Below, piece after piece: positions 17,086 through 24,597 of a stretch of DNA of 43,791 nt. The position numbers and the translations under genes are program-made. Numbering within the stretch: position 1 is the stretch's first letter; each line of letters begins with the position of its first letter. The notes beneath the pieces are model-generated. The model searched no databases. It was not told where the DNA came from and saw only the letters and a list, made by a program, of their open reading frames with translations. The stretch is from Pseudomonas yamanorum (GTDB lineage Bacteria; Pseudomonadota; Gammaproteobacteria; Pseudomonadales; Pseudomonadaceae), in the NCBI RefSeq assembly GCF_013386765.1, contig NZ_JACARE010000032.1, positions 1 to 43,791 of the forward strand, given 5' to 3'.

Positions 17086-18411
17086 ATGAAAAAGTTTCTC
17101 TTGAGCCTGGTTGGCTTGGCGGTGGCGGTGCTGGTGGTGTTGTTGGCATTCGCCTTCTGGCCGACCCACACCCGTACGTTGCAAGCAGCACCGCAAGCCG
17201 AGCAGGCGGCATTGATCGAGAAAGGGCGTTACCTGGCGGATGCCGGCGACTGCACCGCGTGCCACACCGCCAAAGGCGGTCAGCCGTTCGCCGGTGGCCT
17301 GCCGATCGCCTCGCCCATCGGCACGCTGTACAGCAGCAACATCACGCCGGACAAAGCCACCGGTATTGGCGGTTATTCGCTGGAAGATTTTGACCGCGCG
17401 GTTCGGCACGGTATCGCCGCCAATGGCAGCAGCCTGTACCCCGCCATGCCGTACCCGGCGTATGCCAGGGTCAACGACGATGACCTGCAGGCGCTGTACG
17501 CCTACTTCATGCACGGCGTCGCGCCGGTCAATGCCGAGAACCGCGCCAACGCGGTGCCGTGGCCACTGTCCATGCGCTGGCCGCTGGCGATCTGGCGCAA
17601 AGTGTTCGCCCCCGACCCCGACGTTGTGGCATTCAAGGCCGATGGCTACAAGGACGCCGACGTGGCACGCGGTGCCTATCTGGTCCAGGGCCTGGGCCAC
17701 TGCGGCAGTTGCCACACACCGCGGGCGGTGACCTTGCAGGAGAAGGCGCTGGATGAATCCAGCCCGCTCTACTTGTCTGGCGGGCCGGTGATCGATGGCT
17801 GGCTGGCGGTGAACCTGCGGGGCAACCCGGCAGACGGCCTGGGCAGCTGGAGTGTCGACGACATCGTCGCGACCCTGCGCAGCGCCCGCAGCGAAACCCA
17901 TGCGGTATTGGGTGGTGCGATGGGCGATGTGGTGGTTCACAGCACCCAGCACCTCAACGACCGGGACCTGCACGCCATGGCGGCGTACCTGAAAACGCTG
18001 CCTGCCGACGGGCGCCAGGTCTCGAGCTTCACCGCCGACCCGGCCACCGCCAAAGCCCTGGCTGCGGGGCAGGAAGGCAGCCGTGGTGCCGAGCTGTACA
18101 TCGACAACTGCGCCGCCTGCCACCGTACCAACGGCCAGGGCGATGCACGGGTATTCCCGAAAATCGTCGGTAACTCGTCGGTGTTGTCCCAGGACCCGGT
18201 GTCGATGATTCGCCTGGTGTTGGCGGGCAGTAGCCTGCCGGCCACCGCGACTGCCCCTTCCACCCTGGGGATGCCGGGTTTCGCCTGGCGCCTGTCGGAT
18301 GACGAAGTGGCACAGCTGCTGAGCTTTGTCCGCAATAGCTGGGGCAACCAGGCACCGGCGGTGAGCGCGGTGCAGGTCAAGCAAATCAGGGACACGTTAC
18401 CGCAGCCGTAA
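17086..18411 (+). CDS. Tri-haem cytochrome c subunit of the dehydrogenase
   Basis: A 441-residue membrane-anchored cytochrome c that passes electrons from the flavoprotein to ubiquinone or the respiratory chain. An N-terminal hydrophobic signal/anchor covers about residues 2-27. Three CXXCH haem sites are present: CTACH from residue 56, CGSCH from 206 and CAACH from 342, each heading a cytochrome c domain, exactly the pattern of gluconate, sorbitol and alcohol dehydrogenase cytochrome subunits. It follows the flavoprotein gene by 12 bases (AAGGAGAG as ribosome site) and ends the operon. Confidence 0.95.
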   Translation: MKKFLLSLVGLAVAVLVVLLAFAFWPTHTRTLQAAPQAEQAALIEKGRYLADAGDCTACHTAKGGQPFAGGLPIASPIGTLYSSNITPDKATGIGGYSLEDFDRAVRHGIAANGSSLYPAMPYPAYARVNDDDLQALYAYFMHGVAPVNAENRANAVPWPLSMRWPLAIWRKVFAPDPDVVAFKADGYKDADVARGAYLVQGLGHCGSCHTPRAVTLQEKALDESSPLYLSGGPVIDGWLAVNLRGNPADGLGSWSVDDIVATLRSARSETHAVLGGAMGDVVVHSTQHLNDRDLHAMAAYLKTLPADGRQVSSFTADPATAKALAAGQEGSRGAELYIDNCAACHRTNGQGDARVFPKIVGNSSVLSQDPVSMIRLVLAGSSLPATATAPSTLGMPGFAWRLSDDEVAQLLSFVRNSWGNQAPAVSAVQVKQIRDTLPQP

Positions 18412-18432
18412 GGCCACGCGATAGGTGACGAG

Positions 18433-18461
18433 GCAGGCTGACGTGCAAGGCGTCAGCCTGC
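18433..18461 (+). terminator. Hairpin terminator after the dehydrogenase operon
   Basis: GCAGGCTGACG and CGTCAGCCTGC form a perfect 11-bp stem with a seven-base loop, 21 bases after the cytochrome c stop. The tail has only a weak T content. The remaining gap up to 18676 holds no gene I can support. Confidence 0.5.
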
Positions 18462-18676
18462 TGATGTTCCTTGACGTTACATACCCGGGTCGAATACTCC
18501 GGCCGCGCTGAATCCCACCTAGTTGCCAGGTCGAAAAGCAGCAATCGGAAGTACGTAAGGTGTCCGACTTTGACCTTCTTTGAGGAATAAAAAAGCAAGA
18601 AACCGGATGCGCGGCCCGATCTGATAGGCGATACAGGGGAACGCAAGAGTGGGCCGTTACGGCAGGAGTACGGGCG

Positions 18677-18946
18677 ATGGCTGAAAAAACCGCGTGGATG
18701 CTGATGGGCAAAGACGCCAACCTTTTCCCAAGCCACGAGCCGGGAACGCTGGGCGGCCACCGTCGTAGCAGGCTCTATGGAAAGCTCGACTGTCGTGCGG
18801 CGCTGCAAGCGATAGCACGCGGTGGTTATGTGAAAAATCGCGTGTTTTTTCTCGATGAAGCTACCGCTATAGCTGCGGGATATCGGCCTTGTGCTGTCTG
18901 TATGCCCGACGAATATCGCCGACTGGCACCGGCAATAAGTGACTGA
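18677..18946 (+). CDS. Stand-alone Ada-type metal-binding domain protein
   Basis: An 89-residue protein that resembles the N-terminal zinc domain of the DNA-alkylation sensor Ada and little else. The C-terminal half contains the Ada-like sequence DEATAIAAGYRPCAVCMPDEY, with CxxC matching the last two zinc ligands of Ada; a further Cys lies in GKLDCRAAL. A second Cys of the first pair (Ada Cys42 equivalent) is not visible, so only three cysteines are available. No methyltransferase or AraC-type domain is attached. Small Ada_Zn_binding proteins of this size are widespread, with unknown function. AGGAG precedes the ATG. The stop codon lies inside a long inverted repeat (18939-18982). Confidence 0.8.
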   Translation: MAEKTAWMLMGKDANLFPSHEPGTLGGHRRSRLYGKLDCRAALQAIARGGYVKNRVFFLDEATAIAAGYRPCAVCMPDEYRRLAPAISD

Positions 18947-18982
18947 CTCCAACCTGGGTTGCCCAGCGCTGGAGTCAGTCAC
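18939..18982 (+). terminator. 13-bp inverted repeat overlapping the Ada-like gene's stop codon
   Basis: GTGACTGACTCCA at 18939-18951 and its exact reverse complement at 18970-18982 enclose an 18-base loop that can itself fold (CTGGG/CCCAG). The left arm covers the last codons and the TGA. It is the obvious transcript end for the small gene, although no T-run follows; it may also stop transcription coming from the other strand. Confidence 0.5.
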
Positions 18983-18993
18983 GGCTACCGACC

Positions 18994-19262
18994 TCAGGCA
19001 GTCGGGTCAGACATGCTCACCCTGTTCTTCACGCTCGGGCGCGCCTGCATACTGGCGTACCACGCTTGCAGTGCTTCGCACTCGGCTGGCACCGCCAGCT
19101 CCACCAGTTGGGCAAAGATCAACCCTCCTATAACAGTGATATCGGCCATTGAAAACGCCTCCCCCGCAACGAATGGCTGTCGTTTTAGTACCTCGTTGAA
19201 ATAGTGCATGCCCCTGAGCGCCTTATCACGCTGACGAAAGCCCCACTCGACGTTTTGAAAGC
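18994..19262 (-). pseudogene. 3' remnant of a glutathione S-transferase gene
   Basis: About 89 codons survive, reading FQNVEWGFRQRDKAL, then PFVAGEAFSMADITVIGGL and the C-terminal helix WYASMQARPSVKNR. This is the all-helical C-terminal domain of a GST, including the family's S/T-x-x-D motif (SMADIT, the N-capping box). The thioredoxin-like N-terminal domain is missing: homology stops sharply at about 19262, exactly where a tetR fragment on the other strand begins. The remaining frame is intact and no start codon or ribosome site is sensible, so it should make no functional transferase. Confidence 0.8.
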
Positions 19263-19385
19263 CGGGGCCGGGCGATCTTCGCCGCAGTGGCCGGTGCCCA
19301 GTTGATGGCGAGGAGCCGCTCGGATATTGCGCTTTATGATGGGTTGATTGAGGGGTATCGGCAGGCGGGATTGCTGCCGGTGTAG
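19263..19385 (+). pseudogene. 3' remnant of a TetR-family regulator gene
   Basis: On the plus strand the bases from 19263 encode RAIFAAVAGAQLMARSRSDI, then LYDGLIEGYRQAGLLPV and a stop at 19383-19385. This is the usual C-terminus of a TetR-family regulator (ligand-binding-domain helices); the DNA-binding half is absent. It starts at the point where the GST remnant on the other strand stops. The bases 19386-19525 can be read as a 45-codon frame from ATG 19392, but I recognise nothing in it. Confidence 0.65.
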
Positions 19386-19525
19386 CGATTGATGGCGCAA
19401 GCCGGGTTGCTGATTGCCAATGGGCCAAATGTTGGGTTTACCCAACAGCCGTTGATGGATGTGCACAGACAACTCAGGCGAGCCTTGGGAAATCGCCTGG
19501 GCAAATCCCCATCACCACATAAAGC

Positions 19526-19553
19526 TTGACTTCTCCTTTCCAATCAGTAACAT
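19526..19553 (+). promoter_or_regulatory. tRNA-Asn promoter
   Basis: TTGACT (19526-19531), a 16-base spacer and TAACAT (19548-19553) lie directly before the tRNA. A GC-rich stretch (CGGCGC) separates the -10 box from the gene, as in stringently controlled stable-RNA promoters. Confidence 0.65.
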
Positions 19554-19562
19554 ACGGCGCAT

Positions 19563-19638
19563 TCCGCGATAGCTCAGTTGGTAGAGCAAATGACTGTTAA
19601 TCATTGGGTCCCTGGTTCGAGTCCAGGTCGTGGAGCCA
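19563..19638 (+). tRNA. tRNA-Asn (GTT)
   Basis: A 76-base gene with encoded CCA. The acceptor arms TCCGCGA and TCGTGGA pair over seven positions with one G-T; the D arm has AGCTCAGTTGGTAGAGC; the anticodon loop around ACTGTTAATC gives GTT (Asn); the T arm has GGTTCGAGTCC. The discriminator base is G, as for tRNA-Asn. Confidence 0.97.
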
Positions 19639-19680
19639 GACAAGGTTCCAGAGAAGGCTTTCCAAATCTCTGAAACCAGC

Positions 19681-19708
19681 AAAAAACCCGCCTTCTGGCG
19701 GGTTTTTT
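19681..19708 (+). terminator. Rho-independent terminator after tRNA-Asn
   Basis: CCCGCC, loop TTCT and GGCGGG form a strong stem flanked by six A on the left and six T on the right, so it can end transcription in both directions: of the tRNA and, 92 bases past its stop, of the SDR gene on the minus strand. Confidence 0.9.
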
Positions 19709-19800
19709 CGTTTCAGCGCCCCGTCGAACTCCAGGGGATACAAGCCTCTTCGCAAATGCAGTGCGACGACTTGATCACGACAAGAAACCAGGCTGATCAC

Positions 19801-20505
19801 TTACCAGGGAAGTGTCTGTATATGCTCTTCTTCCAGGCTATAGAAACGTGACGGATCTGGCCGCATCGCAATGAGTTGGAAAAGTCGCGCGGCAGAATCA
19901 TCTGCTGTCAACTCCGCGCCATTGACGCCCATCCCAGTGCGTAACCGACCGGGATGAACGGTATAGCTCAACAGTCGGCCACCCAACTCGTCCACAACAC
20001 AAAGCGAAAGCATATTGAGTGCCGATTTCGAAATTCGATAGGTATAGGAACAACCTGTTTTTGAAATGCACTCATCAGCATTTTGAGCAACAGAGCCGCG
20101 GCGCGAGGAAATATTGACTACTGTCGAGAGAGAGAACGATGCAGCCAATCGCTTTATCAATTGATCTGGTCCAATACAGTTTACCTCTAGCGCATGCCGC
20201 AACTCATCGGCGGTTTCATGGAAGATCGAGTGCTGCTTACTTCCGATGCCGGCATTGTTAATAAGTAAATCTACTGCTGTTATTCCTTTGCTGCTCAAGA
20301 AGTCTTCAAAATCCGAAAGATTGGCGTCCAGGTCTTTGGCCAAATAATCCAACGCAAATACCTCGTCGACTGATTTCGACTGGCGAAGCATGTTTAGTTT
20401 TTCCGGTGACTTGCTAACACCTACGACTTTGTAGCCAGCGAATTTCGCTTGAAGGCAAAGTGCGTTGCCATAGCCCCCGGTTGCTCCAGTGATGACTGCT
20501 ATCAT
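19801..20505 (-). CDS. Short-chain dehydrogenase/reductase
   Basis: A 234-residue classical SDR oxidoreductase with NAD(P)-binding motif TGATGGYG near residue 7, NNAG in the middle, Ser in NISSRRGS and the catalytic YRISK (Tyr-x-x-x-Lys). The late VHPGRLRTGMG block is typical of the C-factor/sniffer-like group. Start set at ATG 20505, where the Rossmann fold begins (MIAVITGA); an upstream in-frame extension to 20583 looks non-coding. Base composition is visibly more AT-rich than the neighbours, with codons such as AAA, TTT and AAT used freely, and it sits beside tRNA-Asn; both suggest it was acquired. Substrate unknown. Confidence 0.85.
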   Translation of the reverse strand: MIAVITGATGGYGNALCLQAKFAGYKVVGVSKSPEKLNMLRQSKSVDEVFALDYLAKDLDANLSDFEDFLSSKGITAVDLLINNAGIGSKQHSIFHETADELRHALEVNCIGPDQLIKRLAASFSLSTVVNISSRRGSVAQNADECISKTGCSYTYRISKSALNMLSLCVVDELGGRLLSYTVHPGRLRTGMGVNGAELTADDSAARLFQLIAMRPDPSRFYSLEEEHIQTLPW

Positions 20506-20719
20506 GAGGGACCTGAATGATTGAGTGAGTTGTGATTGTTCGGGCAATATAACTTTGATATCCACTCCGACTAGGGAGAACAAATTTTTCTTGGCTGGAT
20601 ATAACTAACTGTATCAAGCGTAGTGGTCAAGATCGCCTGCTCTGCACGGGTCATGGAACCGTTGAGTTTTCTAGACTCTCAACAAAAGGCAAACGGTTAA
20701 GGCTAAATACGCCCACACC

Positions 20720-20737
20720 CTGTCACAACGCTGTCAT
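20720..20737 (+). promoter_or_regulatory. Pho box (PhoB binding site)
   Basis: CTGTCAC-AACG-CTGTCAT: two 7-base direct repeats 11 bases apart, matching the PhoB consensus CTGTCAT-N4-CTGTCAT with one mismatch. It lies 58 bases before the ATG of the phosphodiesterase gene, right where a PhoB-activated promoter needs it. The remainder of 20584-20795 shows no gene. Confidence 0.85.
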
Positions 20738-20795
20738 ACGCCAACGCCAACATCCGCAGATACCCCGCCCCTACCCTCCTCTTGAAGGACAACAC

Positions 20796-22178
20796 ATGCA
20801 CACTCGCTCAGGCCCGCCTGCGGTAAAAACCCTGCTCGCCCGTTTTATCGTTATCGGATGCGCGCTGACGGTGAGCGCGTGTGACAGTGTGACCGGGCGC
20901 GCACCTGCCGCATCGGCTGCGTTCAAGACCCTGGACGGTGCACCGCCCCTGGTGATCGGCCATCGCGGCCTGCCAGGGCTGTACCCGGAGGAAACCCGGG
21001 CGTCGTATGAACATGCGGCCGACGCAGGTGCGGATTCCCTTGAGCTGGACCTGCACATGACCAAGGACTGTGTACTGGTGGCTCGGCACAATCCCTGGTT
21101 AAGCGACAACACCAACATCAGCGACGTCGCAAAGACCAACCCCGAAATTGCACGCCGCAAGCGTACGGTTCCAGGCGTTTTGGTTAACGTCCGGTATCCT
21201 GCCACCGCCGAGAATGGCCCGGCCCAGTACCTGAGCGACTTGACCAACCCCAACGATCCAAAATCCGTATTGAAGTCTCTGATCGTGGATGGCGAAGACC
21301 ACACCAACGACTGGTCAATCAGCGATTTCACCCTGGCCGAACTCAAGCAGTGGATCGGCGGCACAACCTACGATGCCCGCGACGAGCGCCCCACCGAACT
21401 CAACGGCAAACTGCCGATCCTGAGTTTCCAGGAAGTGATCGACATCGCGAAAGCCAAAAGCGCCGCCACAGGCCGCGTGATCACGACCTACCCGGAAAGC
21501 AAAAACCCGATCTGGAACAACGCCCAGGCGATTGCCAACGGGTGCGGCGCACCGGGCAGTCATCCGTTCGAAGCGGCCTTTCTCAAGACCCTCAAAGACA
21601 ACAACCTCAATCGCAAAGACGCGCCGGTGTTTGTGCAAAGCTTTGACCCGAACAGCCTGAAATACCTGCGCTCCATCGGCCTGCACGCCAAGGCGGTGCA
21701 GTTGGTGGATGGCAACGGCGTGAACTTCAAGACCGGCGAAACCATTTTCATCACCGACAAACCCAACACCTTCGTCAGCGGCCGCCCGTACAGCTGGACC
21801 GTCGCGGGCGACCCTCGCTCCTTTGGCGCGCTGCTGACGCCGGCCGGCCTGGCCGAAGTCAAAACGTACGCCGACGGCATCGGCCCGTGGAAGCCGCAAG
21901 CAATGTCGCTGACCGCCGCTTCAGCGCAAAACCCCGGTTTGCCTGAAGTCGACACCTTCAAGCCCACCAGCCTGATCAGCGATGCCCACAAGGCCGGGCT
22001 GTTCGTGCATATCTTCACCTTCCGCAATGAAGCGAAGTACCTGGCAGGCGCCTACAAGGGCAACCCGGCAGCCGAATACCTGGCCTTTTTCCGGGCCGGT
22101 GTGGACGGTGTGTTTACGGACTTCACGCCGACTGCCGTGGCGGCCCGCACGACCTACCTGAAGGAAGTCATGCACTAA
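20796..22178 (+). CDS. Glycerophosphodiester phosphodiesterase family lipoprotein
   Basis: A 460-residue GDPD-fold enzyme expected to hydrolyse glycerophosphodiesters to glycerol-3-phosphate and an alcohol outside the cytoplasm. The N-terminus is a lipoprotein signal with lipobox TVSAC (Cys about residue 29). The catalytic opening VIGHRGLPGLYPEETRASY, then SLELDLHMTKDCVLVARHNP, gives the two active-site His residues and the metal ligands Glu and Asp. The end (GVDGVFTDFTP) is the family's last strand. It is longer than E. coli GlpQ (about 358), with inserts in the first half. A Pho box upstream implies induction by phosphate starvation, fitting phosphate scavenging from lipid head groups. GAAGGA precedes the ATG. 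Confidence 0.92.
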   Translation: MHTRSGPPAVKTLLARFIVIGCALTVSACDSVTGRAPAASAAFKTLDGAPPLVIGHRGLPGLYPEETRASYEHAADAGADSLELDLHMTKDCVLVARHNPWLSDNTNISDVAKTNPEIARRKRTVPGVLVNVRYPATAENGPAQYLSDLTNPNDPKSVLKSLIVDGEDHTNDWSISDFTLAELKQWIGGTTYDARDERPTELNGKLPILSFQEVIDIAKAKSAATGRVITTYPESKNPIWNNAQAIANGCGAPGSHPFEAAFLKTLKDNNLNRKDAPVFVQSFDPNSLKYLRSIGLHAKAVQLVDGNGVNFKTGETIFITDKPNTFVSGRPYSWTVAGDPRSFGALLTPAGLAEVKTYADGIGPWKPQAMSLTAASAQNPGLPEVDTFKPTSLISDAHKAGLFVHIFTFRNEAKYLAGAYKGNPAAEYLAFFRAGVDGVFTDFTPTAVAARTTYLKEVMH

Positions 22179-22183
22179 AGCGC

Positions 22184-23059
22184 CTACCGGAAGACGGGCA
22201 CGCTGGTGGACGGATTCGCGCCCGCCAGGTGCTCACGCAACCGGGCGCCGATTTCGGCAATCTTTGCCTCTCCCGCACGCAGCGCCTGGGCGTTGGTGTG
22301 AACCGAGTAGTTTCCCAGCGCCAGGTCATAGGGATGAGGCGCTGCGGAACCGATCACGAACACCGTATCGCGGTGCATCGCTGTCAGCGTCACGGCACCG
22401 CTGCCGGGTTCGAACACAGCCATTTCCCCCGCCATGACCCGCCCGGGTGCACCAAGCTGTCCCCGGCTGACACTCAGCCACAATGACTCATGCCCATCGG
22501 GCGGCACATAGGTCCAGGACTCACCGTCCTGCAGGGTCACCAGCAGATAATTGATGCCCGCAGGTGCACGAACCGGGCTTTGCACGCCCTGGTATGCGCC
22601 AAGAATCACCCGGGCAGGGCCCGCTTGCGGCATCACGCCGGACGCCAGGTACTGGCTATCGACGCGCGCGTTTTCCAGCGATGGAGGCAGCGCAATCCAC
22701 AATTGAAAGCCCTGGATCCGCTTCGATGTGCCTACCGACATTTCCTTGCCGTGCCACACGCCACCGCCCGCCCGCATCCATTCAACCCCGCCGTAGTCGA
22801 GGGTGCCGGCACCCGACTCGGCATCTTCAAAATGCAAATTGCCTTCGGTAATCAGGGTGACGGTGGCGATTCCCGAGTGCGGGTGCATCGGCATACCGTT
22901 GATAAATGAGCTCTCGCCTTCAAACAGATCAAGGAACACGAAAGGCTTGATCAGGTGCCCCAGGTCCGAAGGGCTCATCAGCCGGGCAATCGGGCCATGC
23001 CCACTGCCGGTGGTGCGGTAAGTGATTGCCCGAGGGGCGACGGTTTCATGCACGGTCAT
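22184..23059 (-). CDS. Pirin family protein
   Basis: A 291-residue bicupin of the pirin family. The N-terminal cupin holds metal-ligand candidates His59 and His61 (PMHPHSGIATVT) and His103 (GGVWHGKEM); the usual H-x-E is H-x-x-E here (Glu106). Bacterial pirins bind iron and some show quercetin 2,3-dioxygenase activity; the role of this one is unknown. The start has GGAG in front. It follows doxX by 20 bases in a two-gene unit divergent to a LysR gene. Confidence 0.92.
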   Translation of the reverse strand: MTVHETVAPRAITYRTTGSGHGPIARLMSPSDLGHLIKPFVFLDLFEGESSFINGMPMHPHSGIATVTLITEGNLHFEDAESGAGTLDYGGVEWMRAGGGVWHGKEMSVGTSKRIQGFQLWIALPPSLENARVDSQYLASGVMPQAGPARVILGAYQGVQSPVRAPAGINYLLVTLQDGESWTYVPPDGHESLWLSVSRGQLGAPGRVMAGEMAVFEPGSGAVTLTAMHRDTVFVIGSAAPHPYDLALGNYSVHTNAQALRAGEAKIAEIGARLREHLAGANPSTSVPVFR

Positions 23060-23079
23060 GGTGATTGCTCCGGGGTATA

Positions 23080-23520
23080 TCAGCGGCGACGCGCGTCGAG
23101 GCTGAAGCGACCGGCACCAAAGGCAACCACTTGCAGCAGGCCACCGGCCATGGCGATGTTCTTGAAGAAGTGGATGAACTGGTTTTGATCCCCCAGCGCA
23201 TGATGGAAAGCCAGCGCCGTGGCCACGCTGAACAGCGCCAGTACCGCAGCAACCACACGGGTGCGATAACCCGCAATCAGCGCCAGGCCACCACCGACTT
23301 CAACGATGACCGCCACCACCAATGCCAGCTGTGGAAATGGCAGCCCGACGGAGCTGATGTAGCCGATCATCATCGCGGGAGCGGCCAGCTTCGAAACGCC
23401 GGAGAGGATGAAAATCACGCTGAGCAGCACTCGGCCGATCAACGATACCGAGGCCTGGGTTGCGTCAGACTGGCTGCGTTCAACGTTGTCCGAATGAGCA
23501 ATGTGTTGAGAAGTAGACAT
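23080..23520 (-). CDS. DoxX family membrane protein
   Basis: A 146-residue inner-membrane protein with four hydrophobic helices (about residues 26-48, 65-88, 92-110 and 118-138). The motifs LLSVIFILSGVSKLAAP and EVGGGLALIAGYRTR are typical of the DoxX/YphA group. ATG 23520 was chosen because the conserved part starts soon after; the extension to 23562 has no family support. DoxX proteins are small quinone- or thiosulphate-related membrane proteins whose bacterial role is mostly unproven; pairing with pirin under a LysR regulator is common in proteobacteria and hints at an oxidative-stress function. Confidence 0.9.
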   Translation of the reverse strand: MSTSQHIAHSDNVERSQSDATQASVSLIGRVLLSVIFILSGVSKLAAPAMMIGYISSVGLPFPQLALVVAVIVEVGGGLALIAGYRTRVVAAVLALFSVATALAFHHALGDQNQFIHFFKNIAMAGGLLQVVAFGAGRFSLDARRR

Positions 23521-23591
23521 GGGGGTATTTCCTTCAATGGGAAACGGTTCGACATGAACCATTCTGTTGAGGAAATGTTGCGCCGGGTGAG

Positions 23592-23632
23592 CTAATCTGA
23601 ATAGCCGGTTAATTTAGATCATTAGATTCGAT
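23592..23632. promoter_or_regulatory. Possible LysR operator between doxX and lysR
   Basis: The AT-rich stretch beginning CTAATCTGAATAGCC and ending ATCATTAGATTCG contains partly symmetric ATCT/AGAT and TAAT/ATTA elements, in the 153-base gap between the divergent genes. The symmetry is imperfect; placement is the main argument. Confidence 0.3.
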
Positions 23633-23673
23633 AAAGTAGACAAGCCACCCAGCGCTTGCTTGAGGAACCCCAC

Positions 23674-24591
23674 ATGCCTTCCGAGCCCGGGACCCCCACA
23701 CTGGAACAACTGCGCGTGTTCCTGACGGTGGTGGAAGTCGGCAGTTTTGCAGCGGCCGCGCGAAAACTTCACCGCGCCACCTCGGTGGTCAGTTACTCCA
23801 TCGCCAATCTGGAAACACAGCTGGGCGTGTCGCTGTTTGACCGCCAGACCACCCGCAAACCCCAACTCACCGAGGCCGGGCGAACCGTGCTGGCCGAAGC
23901 CAGGACCATCACCAACGGCATTCACGGCTTGCGCGCCAAGGTCAAAGGCCTGCTGCAAGGGCTCGAAGCCGAGGTCCATGTGGTGCTGGATGTGATGCTG
24001 CCCGCCGAGCGGGTGGTGGACGCGCTCAAATCGTTTCGGGAGGAATTTCCTACGGTCTCACTTCACCTGCACATGGAGGCGCTGGGCGCCGTCACAGACC
24101 TGGTGATCAACCGTGAAGCGATCATCGGCGTGAGCGGGCCGATGAATGACGGCATCGACGGGATCGAAAGAATAGGCATCGGCAGTGTCGAGCTGATCCC
24201 GGTGGCCGCGCCGAATCATCCGCTGGCCTCTGGCGCCGCCAATGTGCCGGGCGCGGGGCGCGAACTCACGCAACTGGTGCTGTCGGATCGCTCGCGCCTG
24301 ACCAAGGACAAGGACTTCGCCGTACTCAGTAACCGCACCTGGCGCCTGGCCGACCTGGGCGCCAAGCACATGCTGCTGCGCGAAGGGATTGGCTGGGGGA
24401 ACATGCCGACCCCGATGGTGCAGGAAGACCTGGACAGCGGCCGGCTGGTGAAACTGAACATCCCGGAATACGAAAGCGGCAAATATATGTTCGACGTGAT
24501 CTACCGCACGGACTTGCCACCGGGGCCTGCGGCGAGGTGGTTGATCGAACGGTTTGTTCAACAACGCTCAACGCAGGAACCGGCGGCTTGA
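23674..24591 (+). CDS. LysR-family regulator
   Basis: A 305-residue LysR-type regulator. The helix-turn-helix spans about residues 8-66: LEQLRVFLTVVEVGSFAAAARKLHRATSVV in two parts, then FDRQTTRKPQLTEAG. GAGGA lies seven bases before ATG 23674; a TTG at 23656 lacks a ribosome site. Divergent to doxX-pirin, so those are its likely targets, as is usual for this arrangement. The effector is unknown. The gene ends six bases before the convergent CoA-transferase gene. Confidence 0.9.
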   Translation: MPSEPGTPTLEQLRVFLTVVEVGSFAAAARKLHRATSVVSYSIANLETQLGVSLFDRQTTRKPQLTEAGRTVLAEARTITNGIHGLRAKVKGLLQGLEAEVHVVLDVMLPAERVVDALKSFREEFPTVSLHLHMEALGAVTDLVINREAIIGVSGPMNDGIDGIERIGIGSVELIPVAAPNHPLASGAANVPGAGRELTQLVLSDRSRLTKDKDFAVLSNRTWRLADLGAKHMLLREGIGWGNMPTPMVQEDLDSGRLVKLNIPEYESGKYMFDVIYRTDLPPGPAARWLIERFVQQRSTQEPAA

Positions 24592-24597
24592 AACGGC

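Noticed and set aside
15475..18384. A 969-codon open frame on the minus strand across the dehydrogenase flavoprotein and cytochrome genes.
   Set aside because: It is antisense to two well-supported genes in high-GC DNA, is rich in His, Arg, Gln and Val without domain motifs, and has no ribosome site or family resemblance.
19392..19529. A 45-codon frame (ATG 19392) between the tetR remnant and tRNA-Asn.
   Set aside because: No ribosome site and no recognisable family; its end overlaps the -35 box of the tRNA promoter. It may be another remnant, but I cannot support a gene.
19563..20640. tRNA-Asn as an active attachment site of an integrated island.
   Set aside because: I found no second copy of the tRNA 3' end on the far side of the SDR gene and no integrase in the window.
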